A stretch of 53,722 bases of DNA, taken from assembly GCF_000213175.1 (NCBI RefSeq), contig NW_009799179.1, positions 5,179,564 through 5,233,285 of the forward strand, in the 5' to 3' direction. Source of the stretch: Neurospora tetrasperma FGSC 2508. Its lineage: Eukaryota; Ascomycota; Sordariomycetes; Sordariales; Sordariaceae. A model generated the notes under the pieces. That model was not told where the DNA came from, searched no databases, and saw nothing but the letters and a program-made list of their open reading frames with translations. A program made the position numbers and the translations under genes. The first letter of the stretch is position 1. Each line of letters opens with the position of its first letter. Shown piece by piece: positions 1 through 11,079 of this stretch.

Positions 1-20
1 CCCCCCCCNCCCCCCCCCCC
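1..20. other. C homopolymer at contig edge
   Basis: A run of 19 C interrupted by one N opens the window, followed by AAAACCCC. This looks like a low-quality contig end. It has no TTAGGG/CCCTAA units, so it is not a fungal telomere. Confidence 0.7.
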
Positions 21-58
21 AAAACCCCACACGTAACTGACACGCAACGAATGCTTAG

Positions 59-235
59 CTTTTCATGTCCGATGCCGACTGCAAGTTCAGCAAGACCATC
101 GGTTGGACCCAGGGTGACCGCACCAAGCGCTATGCTATTGTCATCGACCACGGCAAGGTTACCTACGCCGAGTTGGATGAGGTGCCTAAGAGCATCGCCA
201 ACACTGGTGCCGAGGGTGTCCTGGCTAAGCTCTAA
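59..235 (+). CDS. Prx5-type peroxiredoxin (PMP20/Asp f3-like), last exon, partial
   Basis: This is the 3' exon of a gene that begins outside the window. The acceptor TAG at 56-58 follows an ACTGAC branch site. The exon then reads 58 residues to TAA at 233-235, beginning LFMSDADCKFSKTIGW and ending EGVLAKL. The order LF-SD-KFSK-GW, then RYAIVIDHGKVTYAE, is characteristic of the C-terminal half of the Prx5/redoxin family (fungal Asp f3, yeast Ahp1, peroxisomal PMP20). These enzymes reduce hydroperoxides using thioredoxin. The N-terminal half with the peroxidatic Cys is missing, so activity cannot be judged here. The Cys of DADCK is not the peroxidatic residue. The gene converges on the eL24 gene downstream. 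Confidence 0.82.
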   Translation, partial: LFMSDADCKFSKTIGWTQGDRTKRYAIVIDHGKVTYAELDEVPKSIANTGAEGVLAKL

Positions 236-977
236 ATAGAGAAAAGGGGGGTTGGAAAAGCCAAGGCAAAGAAACAAAACAAAGGCAAACAGTAATCATC
301 AACACCGGCAAAACTCATATACTGTGGTTGCGAGCAAAAGTAAAAACCACCCTGCCAGGCACAGCACTTTTTTGCACAGACAATGTGTTCAATACCTGCT
401 TCACCTAATTAGACTCTTACCCACCACACCAAGTAGAGAAGTAATGGGAACCAAAACAAATGTCAAGGGGAACGCGATGATAGTCGCGGGATACTCTTGT
501 TGTGACTGGGTATTTGCTTGATAGAGTATCACGAGGTACAGAGAATAGAAGCCGCGTGATATGCCTTTTGCCCGCTGAAGCGCAGCGTTATATTATGATT
601 GCCAGATCCCTGTTCCTTCGTCCCAACGGCCCCAAAACTTTCTCTCGCCTCCCTAGTATCACAGGGAGGTGGGATATGGATTTTGTTCGTCTTTGACCAA
701 TGCATAAGTCGGCATTCTGTTAAGCTACCCATGCAAAGCGTTTGATGTCATATCCGTTAGACGCAGGGATCCATGCAACCGGCCCTTCCAGAAACCAAGC
801 TGTTGTATTGTTTTCGTTAAACGAGACGAAAACCCTCCAGCTGAGTGCAGGCAAAAAAAAAGAACCGAGAACCGACCAGACCGACTCCGCGTATCCCTTC
901 CAGCTTGCCACGCAGGACCGTAAAGACATTCCATTCTCCCTTCACATCATCGTGCCCCCCGACCGACAAGACCGCAT
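236..977. other. Convergent 3' regions, no gene seen
   Basis: This 742-bp stretch lies between the stop codons of the peroxiredoxin (+) and eL24 (-) genes and should hold both 3' UTRs. Only short open frames without family resemblance occur. A short A-rich tract lies near 852-861. Confidence 0.6.
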
Positions 978-1943
978 TTAACGGGACTTGGCAGCGACCT
1001 TGACGGGCGCACCCTTGGCACCCTGCTTCGAGGTGACACGGGCCTTGGGGTTGGCAGCGTTCTTGGCCTTCTCAGCCTTCTTGGCGGCCTGAGTCTCCTG
1101 CTTCTTGGCCTTGGACTCCTTGATGGCGGCGAGACGAGCGGCGGAGCGGGCCTCAGGGCGCATGGAGCGGCGCTCCTTGATCACCTCGAGGGAGGCACCG
1201 ACGATGGCACGCTGGGCCTTGACGGTACGGCGGGAGCGCTTCTTGGCGACCTCCTGTAATGGGTGTCAGTCATCTGCTTCGCGCAACGGTTTCCCCCCCA
1301 TCGATCCCCTTCACCCAGTTGCGCGCGCGTCCAAAGTATCCGTATTCGCGATATCCCTCTCCGTCAAAATCTCGAAGTCTTCGATATTGCTTCGGCAGAA
1401 TCGGTAGAATAGGGGGCTGGTGACGGTGTGCGCAACGGGGGAAGAAGAATGGGCCCGAGTGCGGATATGTGGTTTCTTGCGTACCTCAGAGATACCCTTC
1501 TTGTGCTGGCGGCGGTAGAGGACAGTCCAGGCAATGCGGCGGGGGTTCTTGCGCTGGAGGAAAAGCGACTCGGACTTGCCGTTCTGGAAACGGAAGATCT
1601 TGCTGTCGCCACGGACGTACAGCTTACCCTAACGGTGTCAAAGAAAACATGTCAGCACTTTTATCACGGTGGCTGCATTTCCCTCCTCTTGTTGTTCTGG
1701 CTGGTCCTTCATGATCCCCCTCAATCAGAATATCGTCGACGTCGCGGGGACGAGATCCGTCAATATCTCTCGCTCGCTCTCGAAAAGTCGTTCCCTCCCC
1801 AAATCCAAAACCAAGACCAATTCCCCACGGGTTCAGATCCCGGTAGCATTTTCGAGCCGCAAATCATTTTGGACGGGCAAAAAAAACCGTACCTTTCCAG
1901 GGTAGATCCTCTGGCCGGAGAAGGTATCGTCGTACGTTCTCAT
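978..1943 (-). CDS. rpl24: 60S ribosomal protein eL24
   Basis: Three exons join in frame: 1893-1943 (17 codons), 1485-1628 (48 codons) and 978-1253 (91 codons plus stop), giving 156 aa. The start is [18 protein letters not shown], the hallmark N-terminus of eL24. The middle exon carries the [20 protein letters not shown] block typical of the L24e zinc-ribbon-like domain. Exon 3 is the basic Lys/Ala-rich tail ending KVAAKSR. Donors are GTACGG and GTACGC; acceptors are TTAG and ACAG. An intron just after the first 17 codons is common in fungal ribosomal protein genes. The protein is a structural component of the large cytosolic ribosomal subunit. It is transcribed divergently from TAD1 across 625 bp. 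Length agrees with fungal eL24. Confidence 0.97.
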
Positions 1944-2568
1944 TGTGGCGGTTTGCTGTCGAGATTGTCGGTTGTCGGGAGATGCTTCCTCGAAGGTGCA
2001 ATGTTCCAGCGTCGATTTTCCTCAATTTCTTTCCGCAGCGAGGTTGTGCGATAGGGCTGCCTTGTGATAGGCTGGCTGCACGGACCATGTGGTCCACTTC
2101 AGCGTTGGGGTGGCTCAAGTGGGCTGGCAGCGGGCTGGCAACGCGGGCGGAAACAATCGCCGCCACTTATCTGCCAGGTGGTCCGGGCTGTAGGACGTCA
2201 TCCTCAAGCAAATTTATAGCCCAATTTACCATCGATAAGTGCGGAACGAACGACGGGCATCTGATTTACTTTTTGGTCGCGAAGCATCACCACTGTAACT
2301 TGCATGAACAAGGTACACTCACCTCGGAGTTCCGTCTGAAAACCTGTGTGATTTTTATCTTCTGCGTCTGGTGCATGCGGTTTGCTCCATTGATTTTCCG
2401 TACTTCCACGTTACGAACTGGCTGTCAACGGCTAACCCCAACCCTTGTCAAACGACAAGTGCTTCATCACAAGGAGTTTGGACTTTGGAGGCTGTTCCAA
2501 GTCGTTCTTTCTAACGCATGCAAACATACGAAAACGTCAAAATTACACCGACCTGAACTTGCAAAGTT
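1944..2568. promoter_or_regulatory. Shared divergent promoter region rpl24 / tad1
   Basis: 625 bp separate the ATG of eL24 (minus strand, 1943) from the ATG of TAD1 (plus strand, 2569). It must carry both 5' leaders and promoters. I see no clear TATA element or recognisable factor site. The open frames that cross it have no family resemblance. Confidence 0.5.
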
Positions 2569-4220
2569 ATGATGACTGATGCAGACGCAATTGCCTCTGC
2601 TGTTCTTGAAGAGTTCAGCAAACTCCCTGCGAAACGGAAGCCCAGTGTCCGCGACAATGGTCTTCACGAATGGGTTCCTATGGCCGGCATTGTAGCCAAA
2701 GGTGCTGCTCGTTATATGCCTAGAAGAAAGAAATGCAAACTCCTGACTGATACAATCTCTAGGCCCAAACGGACTGAAATGTGTAGCTTTGGCGTAAGTA
2801 CGTACAATGGACCGCCGGGACCACTGAAGTGTCCAATGTGCCTTCATGATCACGCAAGATAAGTCTGTTGCTGGAGCTAAGGATGGATTGTTGGTCATAG
2901 AACAGGTATGAAGTGCCTTCCGGCATCCAAGCTGCCCCAAACCAACGGAGTGGCCATTCATGACTGGCACGCCGAGATACTTGCTATACGAGCCTTCAAC
3001 CGGTTCATCCTCGAAGAGTGTAAACGCCTCGCTCTTCAGGGGGATGGTGCCTCGCAATCCGAGTTCATCTACCGAAGGATAACAGCCCAACATGAAAACC
3101 AAGGACAGCAAGGAACAGCGGGAGTATGGCAAGGACAACCGTTCGCCTGGAGGGAAGATGTGAGCTTACACATGTACTGCTCCGAAGCGCCTTGTATGTG
3201 TCCCCGCTGCCCAAACCCCCCCTTCACCAGAGACGACTCGACCCCGGTAAAGCCCATGACTAACACACCAATCTACCAGGCGGGGACGCAAGCATGGAAC
3301 TAATCATGGCCGCTCAAGACGACGCCTCGCCCTGGGAAGTCCCATCCCCAACACCAGGAGACCTGCCAACCGAAGCACAAGCACCAACCCCAGCATCAGC
3401 AGACGACACCGACACCCCTCTCCCCGGCCGCGCCTACTTCTCTCAACTCGGAATCGTCCGCCGCAAGCCCTCACGCGGCGACGCCCCTCCCAGCTTATCC
3501 AAGTCCTGCTCCGACAAACTTGCCCTTAAACAAGTCACCTCGCTTCTGTCCTCTCTCACCAGCGCTTTGGTCTCGCCTGCGAACGCATACCTGTCCAGCG
3601 TCATCTTGCCCGCGTCTCAGTATTCTGCCGTGGCTTGTAGTCGGTGTTTCTCTTCTTCATCTGCTGATGGGGGGCGGATGGCACCCTTACTTGACACGAG
3701 CGTGAGCGCGAAGCTGGAGGGTGCAGGATATGTCTTTCGGGAGTTTAGGGTTGAGACGACGAAGATGGAGTTTGCATTTTCCAGGAGGGCTATACTCCCT
3801 CCAAATAATAATTCCTCCTCAACAGATATGACGGACATGGCAGACGTCAAGGACACAAAGCCAAAGAAGCTCATAGCAAGCAACCTCGCGACATCATGGA
3901 CGCTCAACGGCCCGCGCGATGGGGAGGGTTTGGTGGGTGGCGTGTTACAGGGCCGGAAGCAGTTTGATCTACGAGGAGCGAGTCTGGTCTCTCGGCGAAA
4001 GATGTGGACTTTGGCGAGGGAGGTTTGTTCGATGATGGCGCTCGATGATGATGATGGCGAGATCAAGCGAGTCCTGGGAAGTACGGACATTGTTTATGAT
4101 GAGATCAAGGATGGAAGTAGCTTGCTTGAGGGGAGACGGAGGGCAAAGGAGGAGACGAAAAGGGTGGCGTTGAAAGGGTGGGTGAGGAATACTGGGGGTG
4201 GAAGCTTTAAACTTGAGTAA
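2569..4220 (+). CDS. tad1: tRNA-specific adenosine deaminase 1 (TAD1/ADAT1)
   Basis: Four exons join in frame: 2569-2701, 2763-2793, 2901-3193 and 3280-4220 (465 aa). TAD1 deaminates A37 of eukaryotic tRNA-Ala to inosine. The A_deamin domain fills the protein. Zinc/catalytic residues visible are HAE (H78, E80), PCGDAS (C153) and a second Cys in KSCSDK (about C229). The C-terminus carries the expected KQFDLRGASLVSRRKMW block. Exon 2 is only 31 nt, but it and the CATAG acceptor at 2896-2900 restore GPNGLKCVALATGMKCLP, the conserved ADAT1 passage. Intron 1 (2702-2762) uses the weak donor GTGCTG and a CTGAC branch site; introns 2 and 3 use GTAAGT and GTATGT. Between PCGDAS and the third ligand lies a low-complexity Pro/Thr/Ala-rich insert of about 40 residues. 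The gene is divergent from eL24 and convergent with NAC beta. Confidence 0.93.
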
Positions 4221-4859
4221 ATTAAAAGAGTGTTGAGGAATGATTCAGAGAAGGATTGCTGGGAGATATGTGGTCACTATACAAAGCGTGAATGAGTGAC
4301 GTTTCACTTGCGCACTTGAAGGCACAACATGCCTCGTCTCCACATCATCTTTGTCTTGTTGTCATGATATGGGACACAATTCCTGATTCGCACTTCTCCA
4401 GTGTTGTTTCGAGAGGCCAAGAAGCTTTTTCTTTTTTCCAGCGCTTGGTCAGTTGTTTTGTTTTGGTTATGTACATCGTTTTGATGTAGCATCGGCGTTG
4501 TTCCTATAGCCATCATTTCAACCGCAGTCTTTCTCTGGAAGAGTCCAGGAGCAAAACCGAGATGGACGAAGACAATTAAACACGTCTTTCCGCCTCGTTG
4601 CCACATGTACCAAGTAACATCCTTTCTCTTGGAGCTGAAGATGACATCAACATTGCGGCCCGAAGAGCATTTCCCAGCTTCACATAGATTCATAACCCAT
4701 CATGAGAAGACATTGAACAACTAAAGGACGGGTTGAAGAGACCCCGTGATTTCCCCAACGCAGCACGCCATGATAAATGTCACCGCAAATATGTAGATAG
4801 GAAAAACCGCGCTTTGGGGGAATCAAACAGAGAGAGGGAGTATTTTATTTTTTTGTAAT
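4221..4859. other. Convergent 3' regions of tad1 and egd1
   Basis: About 640 bp between two stop codons on opposite strands. It is moderately AT-rich, with T-rich tracts near 4426-4437 and 4848-4855 compatible with 3' UTRs. No coding or RNA feature is recognised. Confidence 0.55.
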
Positions 4860-5822
4860 TTACTCGACCTTGCTCTCGAAGTTCTCGCCGGCAACGAGAT
4901 CGGGAATATCATCCTCCTCAGCGTCCTTCTCGTTCTTCTGCATGTTCTGGTAGCTCTCGGCAAGCTTGCGGAGGGAAGCAAGGGAGTCGGGGCCGAGCTG
5001 GTTAAGGATACCGGGGACGAGCTCAGTGAGCTCCTTGTCCTCACCGTTGCCGTAGATGGCAAAAGTGTTGGCGGGGACAGCGGCGTGAACTGTGGTACAA
5101 AAAACACAACTTGTTAGCAGACAAGCCCCCAAGCAACGTTTGAAGCTTAGCTGTCGCAATATATCAAGAGGCCGCCTGACTAAGTAGGCCATAACACTCT
5201 TGCATATAGAACGAGTTTTGACCAAGCCCAGTCAAGGGGGGTCCATATCGCGAAATTGAAACTGGGCGTATTGGTACGTACCCTTAGGGGCGGCGAAGTG
5301 GATGACGTTGCCGTCGCTCTTGAACATGTTCACCTCCTCGATGGCCTGGATGGGCTGAACATTGACCTTCTTGAGGGTGGCCTGGAGCTTCTTGTCATCG
5401 CCAGCGGAGCGGGCAGGCGCTCTCTTGACCTTTCTGCGGGGAGTACCCTTGCCTCTATTTCATTTCGAAAAAAAAGTCCATTGTCAGAAATCAAAAGCCT
5501 CTCATTTTGTCTGCATCTGCAACGTTGCTCATCGCCTTTCGCTGGGCTCGCGGGGGGAGGTTTTTTTGTGTGGGAGACAATCGAGGGCGCGCGCGAAAGA
5601 ATGGAGGGGTAATTCGGTGCTGGCTCTTTTTTTTGTGCGTGTTGTGTGCGAGAGCGATTGACGAGTGATATTCAAATTTCTACATACCCTAAAGCGGAGG
5701 GAAAACCACCTTTGTTAGCCTGTCGAACAGAACCTCATCCTACAGAGCGAAAACATGGGCGACAACATACCGATACGGGCCGAGGCGCCCAGCTTCTTCA
5801 AACGCTCCTGAACATCCGACAT
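4860..5822 (-). CDS. egd1: Nascent polypeptide-associated complex subunit beta (EGD1/BTF3)
   Basis: NAC binds the ribosome and shields emerging chains; the beta subunit carries the ribosome-binding basic motif. Exons on the minus strand are 5771-5822, a possible single base at 5688, 5282-5454 and 4860-5089. With the single-base exon the protein is 151 aa and reads [14 protein letters not shown] across the junctions, matching the conserved RIGGKGT-RRK ribosome-binding motif of human BTF3. Without it, an acceptor two bases further in (single intron 5453-5770) gives [10 protein letters not shown], also in frame. The NAC domain follows ([20 protein letters not shown] then [14 protein letters not shown]), then [17 protein letters not shown] and an acidic tail ending ENFESKVE. 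Intron 3 is 5090-5281 (GTACGT...ACAG). Identity is certain; only the first splice arrangement is open. Confidence 0.96.
5688..5688 (-). other. egd1: Candidate one-nucleotide exon of egd1
   Basis: Read on the minus strand, a GCTAAC-type branch site is followed about 30 nt later by CTTTAG (ending at 5689), then a single G (5688), then the strong donor GTATGT (5687-5682). That G completes codon GGA between exon 1 (ending ATC G) and exon 3 (starting A GGC), restoring RIGGKG. The two flanking introns would be 5689-5770 (82 nt) and 5455-5687 (233 nt, CTGAC branch near its end). Confidence 0.55.
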
Positions 5823-6739
5823 TTTTGCTGGCGGTTTGTTTGGTGATGAGAGGATGTGAGATTGATCTGTTGTGGGGAAAAAGCGAAAGGTGCGGGAGAT
5901 CTCGGTGAACCTTAGAGCTCAGGGTTAGTTTGGCGCTGGGACCTCATCAAGGACCTGTGGGCGGCAGTGTGGGCTCTGGGCTTGCGGGCTGGGGGGTTCA
6001 TGTTGCTGGCTGAGAAGAGGGTGATGTGTGAGCGTTTCGCGGCGGTGCTGGATGGGCAGTTGGCCCGTGCATGCTTAAAATCTTGTCCTTCAAGAAACTT
6101 TCCACTTACCTACACCCCCGCCGCCATGTTGAGCTTATATGGCATGGTTCGAAATGGTTAAGTAAACAACCCTACTACAGTCACCGGGAGTTTCCTTTGA
6201 TCTATATAGTGTTGATATCGAGCCTCATCTTCATCTGCGTTTGGAAGTCGTGGAATGAGTCTTGTATGCCGAGCCTCGTATGTTCAGCTAGAGGAACCAC
6301 ATCAAAATTCTACCCCACCTGCTTTGGTGCTCACCTTGACTTGTTTCCTGTTCACCGCGAAAGCAAGCTCGCCTCACCTTGGGACTTGACATCATCGTCT
6401 GTTATGATGTCCCTCATAGGATGATATCTGCCAACGTGGTTGTACATGGGACAGTTCGCTTCACTATAGTTTAGGTTAGATGACGGTCCTATACCCTCCA
6501 TTCTTTTCATCGAAGCAGCAAGCAGTCTTTCCAGAGAACATCGTGATACTGCACAACTTCGCGACCATGGGACTTGGAACCAAAAGCTGATCATCCCCGT
6601 CCTAAAAACCCAAGACCCTTTTGAACGCCTTCTCTTTCAATACCCATCTCAGAATACACAGTAGTTTTGTACAGAATCATGATGTTACAACCCAACCCGC
6701 CTACGTATGACCACTTCCCAACGTAAGCTAGCCCAACCA
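5823..6739. other. Intergenic, egd1 promoter and cbp4 3' region
   Basis: 917 bp between the NAC beta start and the CBP4 stop, both genes on the minus strand. It should hold the NAC beta leader and promoter plus the CBP4 3' UTR. The small open frames have no recognisable content. No RNA gene or repeat seen. Confidence 0.5.
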
Positions 6740-7430
6740 CTACTTCTCAAGCGGAAGACCGGCCTCACGCCTCATAGCCTCTTTCCTAGCCTTCACCTCA
6801 TCCGCCAATGCCAGACTCTTCTGCACCGACGCCCGCTGCTGTCTCTCCCTTTCCTCAGCCTCAGCCTGAACCGTCCAGACTAGGAAAGTCAAAAGTTAGC
6901 AAGCTACTTATCTCACTTATTTCATCTTCATCTTGCTTTGCCCATTCCCATCTCTCTCTCTCTTCCTATCCACATCCGCATCCAAATCCCCACCTCTATC
7001 CATCTCCATCTTCCATCTCCATCCCAACGAAAAACTCCAACAGAATTGCCAACAAACGGACAAAAGGGACAGAGGGGAAGAAAGCTTACTTGGCTTATCA
7101 GACTTGGAGTACTCCTTCAACTTGGTAACAAAGTCATCAAACTCCTGCTGACGCTCGAACCGCCTCTCCAGACTCCTCTTCTGCAGCTCCGGGTTGTACT
7201 TTTGGAAGAGCTCCTCGTCTGTCGGGGTGAGCCAGTAGGTGAATGCAGGACCGCCGACGCAGATTGCTGCTCCACTGTTTGTTTGGGGTAACAAGGAGTT
7301 TGTTAGATCTCTCTTCTTGGAATTTGGACTTGTGAGATGTAAGAGGAGGTAGGGATGGAAGAGAAAAAAAATCTTACCCGAGCAACATCTTGGTCCAGAG
7401 CCACCAGTTGACTGGCTTTTTGGCGGCCAT
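6740..7430 (-). CDS. cbp4: Cytochrome bc1 complex assembly factor CBP4
   Basis: Three exons, 7378-7430, 7090-7274 and 6740-6879, join to 125 aa. CBP4 is a small inner-membrane protein needed, with Cbp3/Cbp6, for cytochrome b maturation and complex III assembly. The N-terminus [19 protein letters not shown] leads into a single membrane segment ([15 protein letters not shown]). It is followed by the family block [19 protein letters not shown] and [19 protein letters not shown]. The splice from exon 2 to exon 3 restores SDKPIWTV, a conserved CBP4 passage, then a charged helix ([10 protein letters not shown]...) to the stop. Donors are GTAAGA and GTAAGC, acceptors ACAG and CTAG. The length fits the family (about 100-170 aa). 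The N-terminal 17 residues come from their own exon, so the ATG at 7428-7430 is well supported by the start-Trp-rich pattern. Confidence 0.93.
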
Positions 7431-8101
7431 TCTTGCGGTGATCTTTTTTGAGTGCTTGAGGTGCTTTGATGCCAAGACCTGAGACAACAGCAGCTTCTCT
7501 TGCTGCTAATAAGTGAGGAGGGAGAGTTTGCTATAAGATTTAGGTGTAGTGAGATCCGCGCAGATACCACACTTGGTTGATCTTGTCAGTTTGCTGTGTA
7601 TGTATGCATTCATGTGAAGGTTTGGTAGGTACAGTTATCAAAGTGACGTCGTCAATGACAGTAGAACTCGGGTCTGAGCTCTCAAAGCTTAGGTCAATCA
7701 GTTGCTGAATTGCAGAGAGGCAGGCAGGGGGAAACCAACCGGGAGGACCGACAGGCGGGGAGATGCGGCAGAATGCATACCGACAGCGTAGTGTGGCTGA
7801 CCGAGGTGAGCGATACGGGTTCGTGTAATGCCAGTACGTGTATTTACAGGTCGCCCTGAAATTTTGGTAAGAAAAACCACACATATTGCGTTCGTTATGG
7901 TTGACATCAGCGATGGTGGTTCAGAGACCTACTTGCACTTTGTTTTCATGAATCTCAAAGGTTTAACCAAAGATGTCATCCGCTGAAACAATCTAACCAT
8001 GATAGTAATGATCTCATTCCATTCCAATATCAACCGTCTTCCAGTCTTTCTATTTACAAAGCACACCATTCCCCAAGCTTTATCTTTCTTTTTCTCTCTC
8101 T
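7431..8101. other. Intergenic, cbp4 promoter and F-box gene 3' region
   Basis: 671 bp between the CBP4 start and the F-box protein stop, both on the minus strand. CT-rich sequence at about 8083-8106 is close to the F-box stop codon. No further gene or RNA recognised. Confidence 0.5.
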
Positions 8102-9936
8102 CTACTCCCCCAAAACCCCATAACTCTTGACCCGACTGAAGAAGAACGGCTTATCATGCTTCAGTGTAAACTCGCCCCAATCATCCGTCATCCTATCATA
8201 GTTATAAAACCCCCTCCAAACAAGCTTGTTGTTCTTGGCTCCCATCTTGCCCGCCGACTTCAGCGTCAGATCCAAGCGATATATGTACTTGCCCACGCCC
8301 TCCGTCTCAACAATCAAATCGCCTTCGATCTCATTCAAAGGAGCAGCCGGGTTATCCGCCGCCGAGGCCAGACGCCAGCGGCCCTTGAGGGCGTACTGCA
8401 TCGGCGCGCTAGGGAGGTGTGTAAGCGCGGTGTTGTTAGCGGCCTGCCTCTTACCGGCATGCAGCGTCATGGCCTCGCGGGTGAGGTGGTAGACAACGTC
8501 GGCGGGCTCGGCGGTGGTGAGCAGGCTGATGACGGTGCCGTCACGGAAGAAGCGCAGGTAGCGGTAGTAGGTGACGATGTGCACGGGGCTACCCCAGGTG
8601 GTGGCGTTAGCATTGGCCTGGCCGGTGCGGATGTAGTTCACGGTGCTGATGTAGCAGCCATTGAAGCGGATGCGGGGACGGAGACGCCACATGCGTAGCC
8701 AACTGGAGTTGTAGACGGTCTTGTAGAAGACCAGGGTGGTGGCTCGCGATTCTTCTGCGTGCTTTTCGGCTCGTTGTGCGGGGGTCAAGGGGAGTAGCAG
8801 GGAAACGTCCGGGGTCTCTGCGGTTTTTTCATCATCATCTTCATCCGCAGCGCCCTTGTCGAGCTCCGCGGCCTTTTCTGCTCGGGCTTTCTCCTGTGCT
8901 TGCATTTGCTCCTCGAATTCGGTGAGAAGGTCTTCCTCCGTCAGCGGTTCCCAAGTGATTTGCCGCTGCCAGTGATAATGCATGCTACCAAACCCGAACT
9001 CGTCACCCAAGCAGATGCGTCGCCAAATTCGATCTTCGGTGGCGACCAAAAAAGCGAACCTCTTGCAAACTTGCGCAAGACGGACAAAGTCAGCAACGTC
9101 TAGGATTGCCACGTCACGCATGATGTGAACCAGAAGCTCTTCGGGAAGAGAGGCAATGGGACACGGAGGCGGTGGCATCCCTTCTACAGGAGGACCTTCC
9201 GGCTCGATCGCTAACCCTGCGAAGCTGTTGATCAGCTCCTTCATGGTCTGCGGCTGTTCCGCTGATGATGGCGCGGTGGCAGCACTCTCTGCACCGCCAG
9301 CAGTACCAGGAGAAGCCGTCGCAGGCGGCTTCGCCTTTGACTTGGGAAAGTACTTGTTCTTGTATTTCTGATCCACGCTATCGTCCATCTATGAACATCC
9401 CTGAGTCAGCCAATCAATGGACATCGATAAAAAGGCAGAATTTCGTAAAATTCGTGAGTTTCAAGACATACCCTAAACGCCTTCCTATAAAGCTTCAGAC
9501 TATCACCCAAGCTGCCCGCAGCCTCTCTCTCCACAGCTTTCTCATAATGATCAAGCGCCGTGACCGGATCCTTTGTGGTCTTCTTTACCGTCCATTCCCC
9601 TTGTGTCGATGTGGACGCGGCTGCAGCTTCATCGTTCGGTGCATCAAAAGACCTCGGCTGAACATAGTCGTCTTCGTAGTCCTGACGTGGTGCAGCAGCC
9701 TTTTTGGCCGGTGCTGGTGGAGGTTTCCGGGGGTGAAGATGGTGTTCTGCCGCAAGCTCCGCTGCAGATGGTGTTGGTTGTTGTTGTTGTGGTGTTGGTG
9801 GCGGTGGTGGTGCTGGTGGTTGCTGTTGAGAAGAAGAAGATGAAGCTTGTGTTGTTGGCAGTCTAGCCCGAACCTCTGCTCTCCATTGCTCACGGAAAGA
9901 CTCAAGGTCAGGATTGGCTTCTCCGGACGTATCCAT
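8102..9936 (-). CDS. F-box protein of the FBXO9 / Hrt3 / Pof7 type
   Basis: Two exons, 9472-9936 and 8102-9388, join through GTATGT...CATAG to 583 aa. F-box proteins of this class are substrate receptors of SCF ubiquitin ligases; FBXO9 acts in nutrient/TOR signalling in animals, and Hrt3 is the yeast relative. Residues 1-120 are low-complexity (Gln/Pro runs, Ser run). A TPR/MIT-like helix pair follows (ALDHYEKAVEREAAGSLGDS, LYRKAFR, then MDDSVDQKYKNKYFP), which is the signature just before the F-box in this family. The F-box lies at about 230-275 (PIASLPEELLVHIM, then VCKRFAFLVATEDRIWRRIC). The C-terminal part has the Hrt3/FBXO9 domain (RPRIRFNGCYISTVNYIR and FYNYDRMTDDWGEF). An acidic insert (DEDDDEKTAE) separates the parts. 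Substrate cannot be inferred. Confidence 0.9.
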
Positions 9937-11079
9937 CTTGCTTTTGGAGGGGGATTGGTGGTAAAGAACGACTAGACAGGCAACAAAGTGAAGTAAGAAA
10001 AAGGGAACTAAAGTCGAGAATTATTCAGCAGCATATATTATGTAAGAGGGCAAGGCCAAAAGAAGGTACTTCAGTTTGTCCTTCTTGTTTGGAATGTGAT
10101 AGAGGTAGTCGAACTCAGGATGTCGGTGGATGTCCGTCCTCTTAGTCTATGTGAAAAGATGTATCACGAAATGTTTTCCGTGCTTCATAACAAATAATTA
10201 ATGACTATACAGCTACCTTTATGTACGGTGAGATGGAGGAAGTGACGGGGTTGGATGGAAGTGGTTGTGTCATTCGGTGAGTTAGTTCTTAGGTTGTCGT
10301 TGATTCGGCAGCCCGAGATAAGATAAGCACTTGATAGCGGCGTCGGGTGTCAGATCGGGAACAAAGCCGCGGTACTTGGCTTGTGCGCAGATCATCCAGC
10401 ACGTCACGGCAGTTGCGAGGTCGGAGCTCCCTTTCCAAACTCATTTATGAGTTGTGAAATGCGAGATACGTTTCAGGACTCAATGGAATTATAGAATATC
10501 GACTTCAGCAGTAATCATCGGGAAGGAATCTCATCCGGACCTTTTCGCAGATCGTACTCCCTGAATGAAGCAGTGGATTGATTCGGTTCATACTCGCCTG
10601 GAACTGGTGTGGCACTAAAACCGCTCAGTTACTTAAAAGGCCACAGAAAGACCAAATTGCTGTCTACTTCATGCCTGATGCTGTATATGCTCAAAGGACA
10701 TATCGGCGCTGAAAGACCTCGTATACAGTAAATAGATGCCATAACCTTTAAAATATTTTGTGTATCCCTCACTCGCTTTGTACGTAATGACGTTTATTCA
10801 TATTCCCTCCCTCAAACCCAAGTGTAACCATAACACCTATTCCGCTGCTCCGTGTAACGCTTTTAAGACAAACCCCTATCCCTTTGTAATGCAGCATGCC
10901 GAAACGCAGACATATCGGCCAGAAATGATGATTCGGATAGAATTCTCATGTCCACTCCATGGGTCCGGTTTCAAAAAACAATCAGAATAACGAATCACTT
11001 GGGCCATTTCTTCAAGAACTAAACTCATAAATTTTCGACTGCTTATCGATTAATCATGAAACAACCATTCCAGCCGGGC
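9937..11079. other. Intergenic, F-box gene promoter and transporter 3' region
   Basis: About 1.1 kb, AT-rich for this window, between the F-box protein start and the zinc transporter stop. No plausible exon chain, tRNA or repeat is visible. Confidence 0.5.

Noticed and set aside
1-40. C-rich start (CCCC...AAAACCCC) as a possible telomere
   Set aside because: Filamentous ascomycete telomeres are TTAGGG/CCCTAA repeats. This is an irregular homopolymer with an N, best explained as poor contig-end sequence.
1826-1845. tRNA-like T-arm (CGGGTTCAGATCCCG) inside an intron of eL24
   Set aside because: No matching acceptor, D-arm or anticodon arm can be drawn upstream, so it is a chance B-box-like hairpin.
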